64,000 nucleotides of DNA from an uncultured Bacteroidota bacterium (GTDB lineage: Bacteria; Bacteroidota; Bacteroidia; Bacteroidales; P3), in the NCBI GenBank assembly GCA_902784465.1, contig CACZUZ010000005.1:18302-82301 (forward strand), written 5' to 3'. The translations under genes and the position numbers were made by a program. Below, one piece after another: positions 62,033 to 64,000 of this stretch. Within the stretch, counting starts at the first letter, position 1. Every line of letters starts with the position of its first letter. Below the pieces are notes generated by a model. The model saw only the letters and a program-made list of their open reading frames with translations. It was not told where the DNA came from and made no database searches.

Positions 62033-62500
62033 TTCAATTTGCAAAGATAAACATTTTTATTTGATTTGGGCACCATGGCGGATAACATTGTTTTCAAACT
62101 TCTCGTCAAAACGCTTCTGCACCCTTCCCAACCTGCACTCCGTGTCCATTGGCAAGGGCGTGAAGTGGCTGAAAAACTTTCAGTTCAGAGGCTGTCCGAA
62201 ACTGTGCAAAAACAATAATTGTCGCTAATGGTCCATAGTTTATTATTAATTAACTTTCTGATAATTAGTAGTATATTATATAGTATACTAATGGACATTA
62301 ATGTTGTTTTGATTTGTCTGTGTTTATGTCAGGGAAAATGTGTATTTTTGCATTTTATTTGGCATAAAAAAAAGTTGACTTTTTTATAAAATCGAAATAA
62401 CGTAATTATCAATTCTATAAAATTCTGCTTTTCTGCGATTAATATTCTCTAATTCGTTAAATAAGAGATTTCCATAATAATAACTTTTAACTATTGAAAA
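62033..62500. other. Intergenic region, 468 bases
   Basis: Contains the minus-strand -7 element of the AbiEii pair (TATCTTTGC, 62041-62049), a relic of a leucine-rich-repeat gene (62091-62228), an AT-rich stretch with the near-repeat words ctaatggtccat and ctaatggacatt, and TATTTTTGC at about 62343 for the deaminase gene. No other gene is supported. Confidence 0.65.
62091..62228 (+). pseudogene. Relic of a BspA-like leucine-rich-repeat protein
   Basis: In frame it reads ...CTLPNLHSVSIGKGVKWLKN then FQFRGCPKL, close to one LRR_5 unit (LxSVxIGxGVxxIxxxxFxGCxxL) of BspA-type surface proteins. No start, no second repeat, and the frame ends at 62228, so only a fragment survives. Confidence 0.55.
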
Positions 62501-63529
62501 GTGATTACCATAGGCATAACAGGGACTTTGGGGGCCGGGAAAGGCACCATTGTCGACTATCTGGTAAAAAACAAAGGTTTTGTGCACTACTCTGTGCGTG
62601 CGTTCATCACCGAAGAGATAAAGCGTAGAGGCATGGAGGTGAACCGCGACACGATGACCATAGTGGGCAACGACCTGAGGGCGCAGCATACGCCGTCGTG
62701 GATTGTAGAGCAGCTCTACGAGCAGGCACAGGCGTCGGGCTGCAACTGCATCATAGAGAGTGTGCGCACCCCCGGCGAGGTGGCAGCCCTTCGCGGCAAA
62801 CCCAACTTCTACCTGTTTGCCGTCGATGCCGACGCCAAGGTGCGCTACGAACGCGCCGTGCTGCGTGGCTCGGAGACCGACCATATCGACTTCGAGACCT
62901 TCCTCGCCAACGAGCAGCGCGAGATGAACAACACCGACCCCAACAAGCAGAACCTGGGGGTCTGCATAAGCCAGGCCGACTTCCGCTTCGACAACGGCGG
63001 CAGCATCGAGGACCTGAACCGCCAAGTGGAGGACGTGCTACGGAAGATAACCTATCACCGTCCCTCATGGGACGAGTACTTCATGGAGCTTGCCGACACC
63101 GCAGCCAAGCGAGCCACCTGCGACCGCGGCCGCTCGGGATGCGTCATCGTCAAGGACCGCCAGCTGCTGGTGACCGGCTACGTAGGCTCTCCCTCGGGTC
63201 TCCCCCACTGCGACGAGGTGGGACACCTCTTCCACAAGACCATCAACCCCGACGGCACCATAAGCAACCACTGTGTCCGCACCGTCCATGCCGAGCAGAA
63301 CGCCATCTGCCAGGCCGCACGACGCGGCATCGCCCTCGACGGCGCCACACTCTACTGCCGCATGACCCCATGCCGCACCTGCGCCATGCTCATCATCAAC
63401 TGCGGCATCAAACGCGTGGTGTGCGAATACAAGTACCACTGCGGCCAGGAGAGCGAAGAGCTCTTCCGCCAAGCCGGCATCCAGCTCGACTTCTTCCACG
63501 ACGAAGTGGTGCAGTACGCCAACCAGTGA
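62501..63529 (+). CDS. P-loop (nucleotide kinase-like) / dCMP deaminase fusion protein
   Basis: 342 aa, GTG start with no better ATG. Residues 1-180 form a P-loop domain like dephospho-CoA/nucleotide kinases (GITGTLGAGKGT at 5-16, IESVRTPGEVAAL). Residues 190-342 form a deoxycytidylate deaminase domain with zinc-binding HAEQNAICQAA and MTPCRTCAMLIINCGIKRVV and the typical CDRGRSGCVIVKDRQLLVTGY opening. The probable role is conversion of dCMP (or a related nucleotide) to dUMP. The same domain order is found in AvcD-type anti-phage deaminases, but the toxin-RNA partner seen there is not evident here. Confidence 0.85.
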   Translation: MITIGITGTLGAGKGTIVDYLVKNKGFVHYSVRAFITEEIKRRGMEVNRDTMTIVGNDLRAQHTPSWIVEQLYEQAQASGCNCIIESVRTPGEVAALRGKPNFYLFAVDADAKVRYERAVLRGSETDHIDFETFLANEQREMNNTDPNKQNLGVCISQADFRFDNGGSIEDLNRQVEDVLRKITYHRPSWDEYFMELADTAAKRATCDRGRSGCVIVKDRQLLVTGYVGSPSGLPHCDEVGHLFHKTINPDGTISNHCVRTVHAEQNAICQAARRGIALDGATLYCRMTPCRTCAMLIINCGIKRVVCEYKYHCGQESEELFRQAGIQLDFFHDEVVQYANQ

Positions 63530-63540
63530 TGCAGTGCATT

Positions 63541-64000
63541 TTATTCGTTCTTTTTAGGTTCCGCTTTGCGAGCCACCACTATCGAGAATTCATATAGCAG
63601 CCACAGCGGCAGGGCGACGAGGCACATGGTGAAGATGTCGGTGCTTGGGGTGATGAATGCTGCGGCGACAAGCACAAGCACCAGGGCCACCTTCCTCGCA
63701 CCGCGCAGGAACGAGGACTTCAGCACACCTATCCGGGCAAAGAAATAGGCCACGATGGGCATCTCGAACACCAAGCCCATCATGAACATCAGACCGATGA
63801 AGGTTCCGATGTACGAATTAAGCGAAATCTGGTTAACAACCTTTTCGGACACTTGATAGGTGCCCAGAAAATTGAATGTCAACGGGAAGATAAGGAAGTA
63901 CGCCAACGCCATGCCGAGAAAGAACTGGACGAAGAAAGCCAGTATCGCCACCACGGCGGGCTTGCGTTCGTTGCTGTAGAGCGCGGGCTTGACGAAGAGC
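63541..64000 (-). CDS. tatC: Sec-independent protein translocase TatC (second copy, partial)
   Basis: The C-terminal 153 residues of a second TatC; the N-terminal part lies beyond the window edge. It reads LFVKPALYSNERKPAVVAIL at the edge, then FFLGMALAYFLIFPLTFNFLGTYQVSEKV, GLVFEMPIVAYFFARIGVLK, and ends AAFITPSTDIFTMCLVALPLWLLYEFSIVVARKAEPKKNE. Very similar to the TatC at 32.3 kb, so the genome carries at least two tatC genes. The neighbouring tatA, if any, is outside. Confidence 0.93.
   Translation of the reverse strand, partial: LFVKPALYSNERKPAVVAILAFFVQFFLGMALAYFLIFPLTFNFLGTYQVSEKVVNQISLNSYIGTFIGLMFMMGLVFEMPIVAYFFARIGVLKSSFLRGARKVALVLVLVAAAFITPSTDIFTMCLVALPLWLLYEFSIVVARKAEPKKNE

Overview
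The window looks like a chromosomal segment of a member of the order Bacteroidales (phylum Bacteroidota). The evidence is a gingipain-type peptidase with a type IX secretion sorting domain, many promoters of the Bacteroidota form (TTTG, about 19-20 bases, TAnnTTTGC), the clade-typical run rpmG / DUF4295 / ftsY / rimO, a glycine-lipid synthase pair, and lipoprotein signal peptides on surface proteins. The genus cannot be fixed from sequence alone. Most of the window is fairly GC-rich housekeeping and envelope DNA; about 34.5-44.1 kb is visibly more AT-rich and carries accessory and defence genes.

Layout. 0-6.3 kb (+): C25 peptidase, a PLP-dependent arginine-decarboxylase-like enzyme, an FKBP-type lipoprotein. 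6.3-23.1 kb (-): ileS, then an envelope/efflux block transcribed adaptor, RND pump, TolC-like protein, DUF2147, MtgA; a TonB-dependent-receptor-like barrel; an ABC transporter with YbjQ and a GntR repressor behind a palindromic operator; and a four-helix-bundle/zinc-finger protein. 23.4-31.3 kb (-): a fimbrillin/LRR lipoprotein with a small companion protein, a DUF4160-DUF2442 pair between 25-bp direct repeats, a YD-like secreted protein, CstA, a beta-CASP RNA-processing enzyme and a PurL-related protein. 31.4-34.4 kb (+): LysE-type exporter, TatA, TatC, SstT.

34.5-47.2 kb (+) is a defence/accessory island: a DUF3791-DUF3990-DUF3791 module bracketed by gene relics, a DUF1016 (PDDEXK) nuclease, a complete type II CBASS operon (patatin effector, CD-NTase, Cap2, Cap3), a restriction-modification-like cluster (two methyltransferase ORFs preceded by a long self-complementary leader, and a GIY-YIG/helicase protein) and a frameshifted YafQ-type toxin with its antitoxin.

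47.2-64 kb returns to core genes: rimO, ftsY, DUF4295 and rpmG (-), hsp20, glsA, glsB, engB, dacB, a YceD-type protein, rpmF, an SNF2 helicase and a YitT protein (+), an AbiEii-type toxin pair (-), a P-loop/dCMP-deaminase fusion (+), and a second tatC cut by the window edge (-).

The least ordinary non-gene signal is a set of short arrays made of strictly registered 8-base or 7-base words. They fill many intergenic spacers and also invade coding sequence (ileS, the TolC signal peptide, the YceD C terminus, the restriction helicase). The second is the leader of the methyltransferase gene at 41.43-41.56 kb, whose arms are repeated over the start codon in a way that allows two exclusive folds. 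No rRNA, tRNA, CRISPR array or insertion-sequence transposase was seen.
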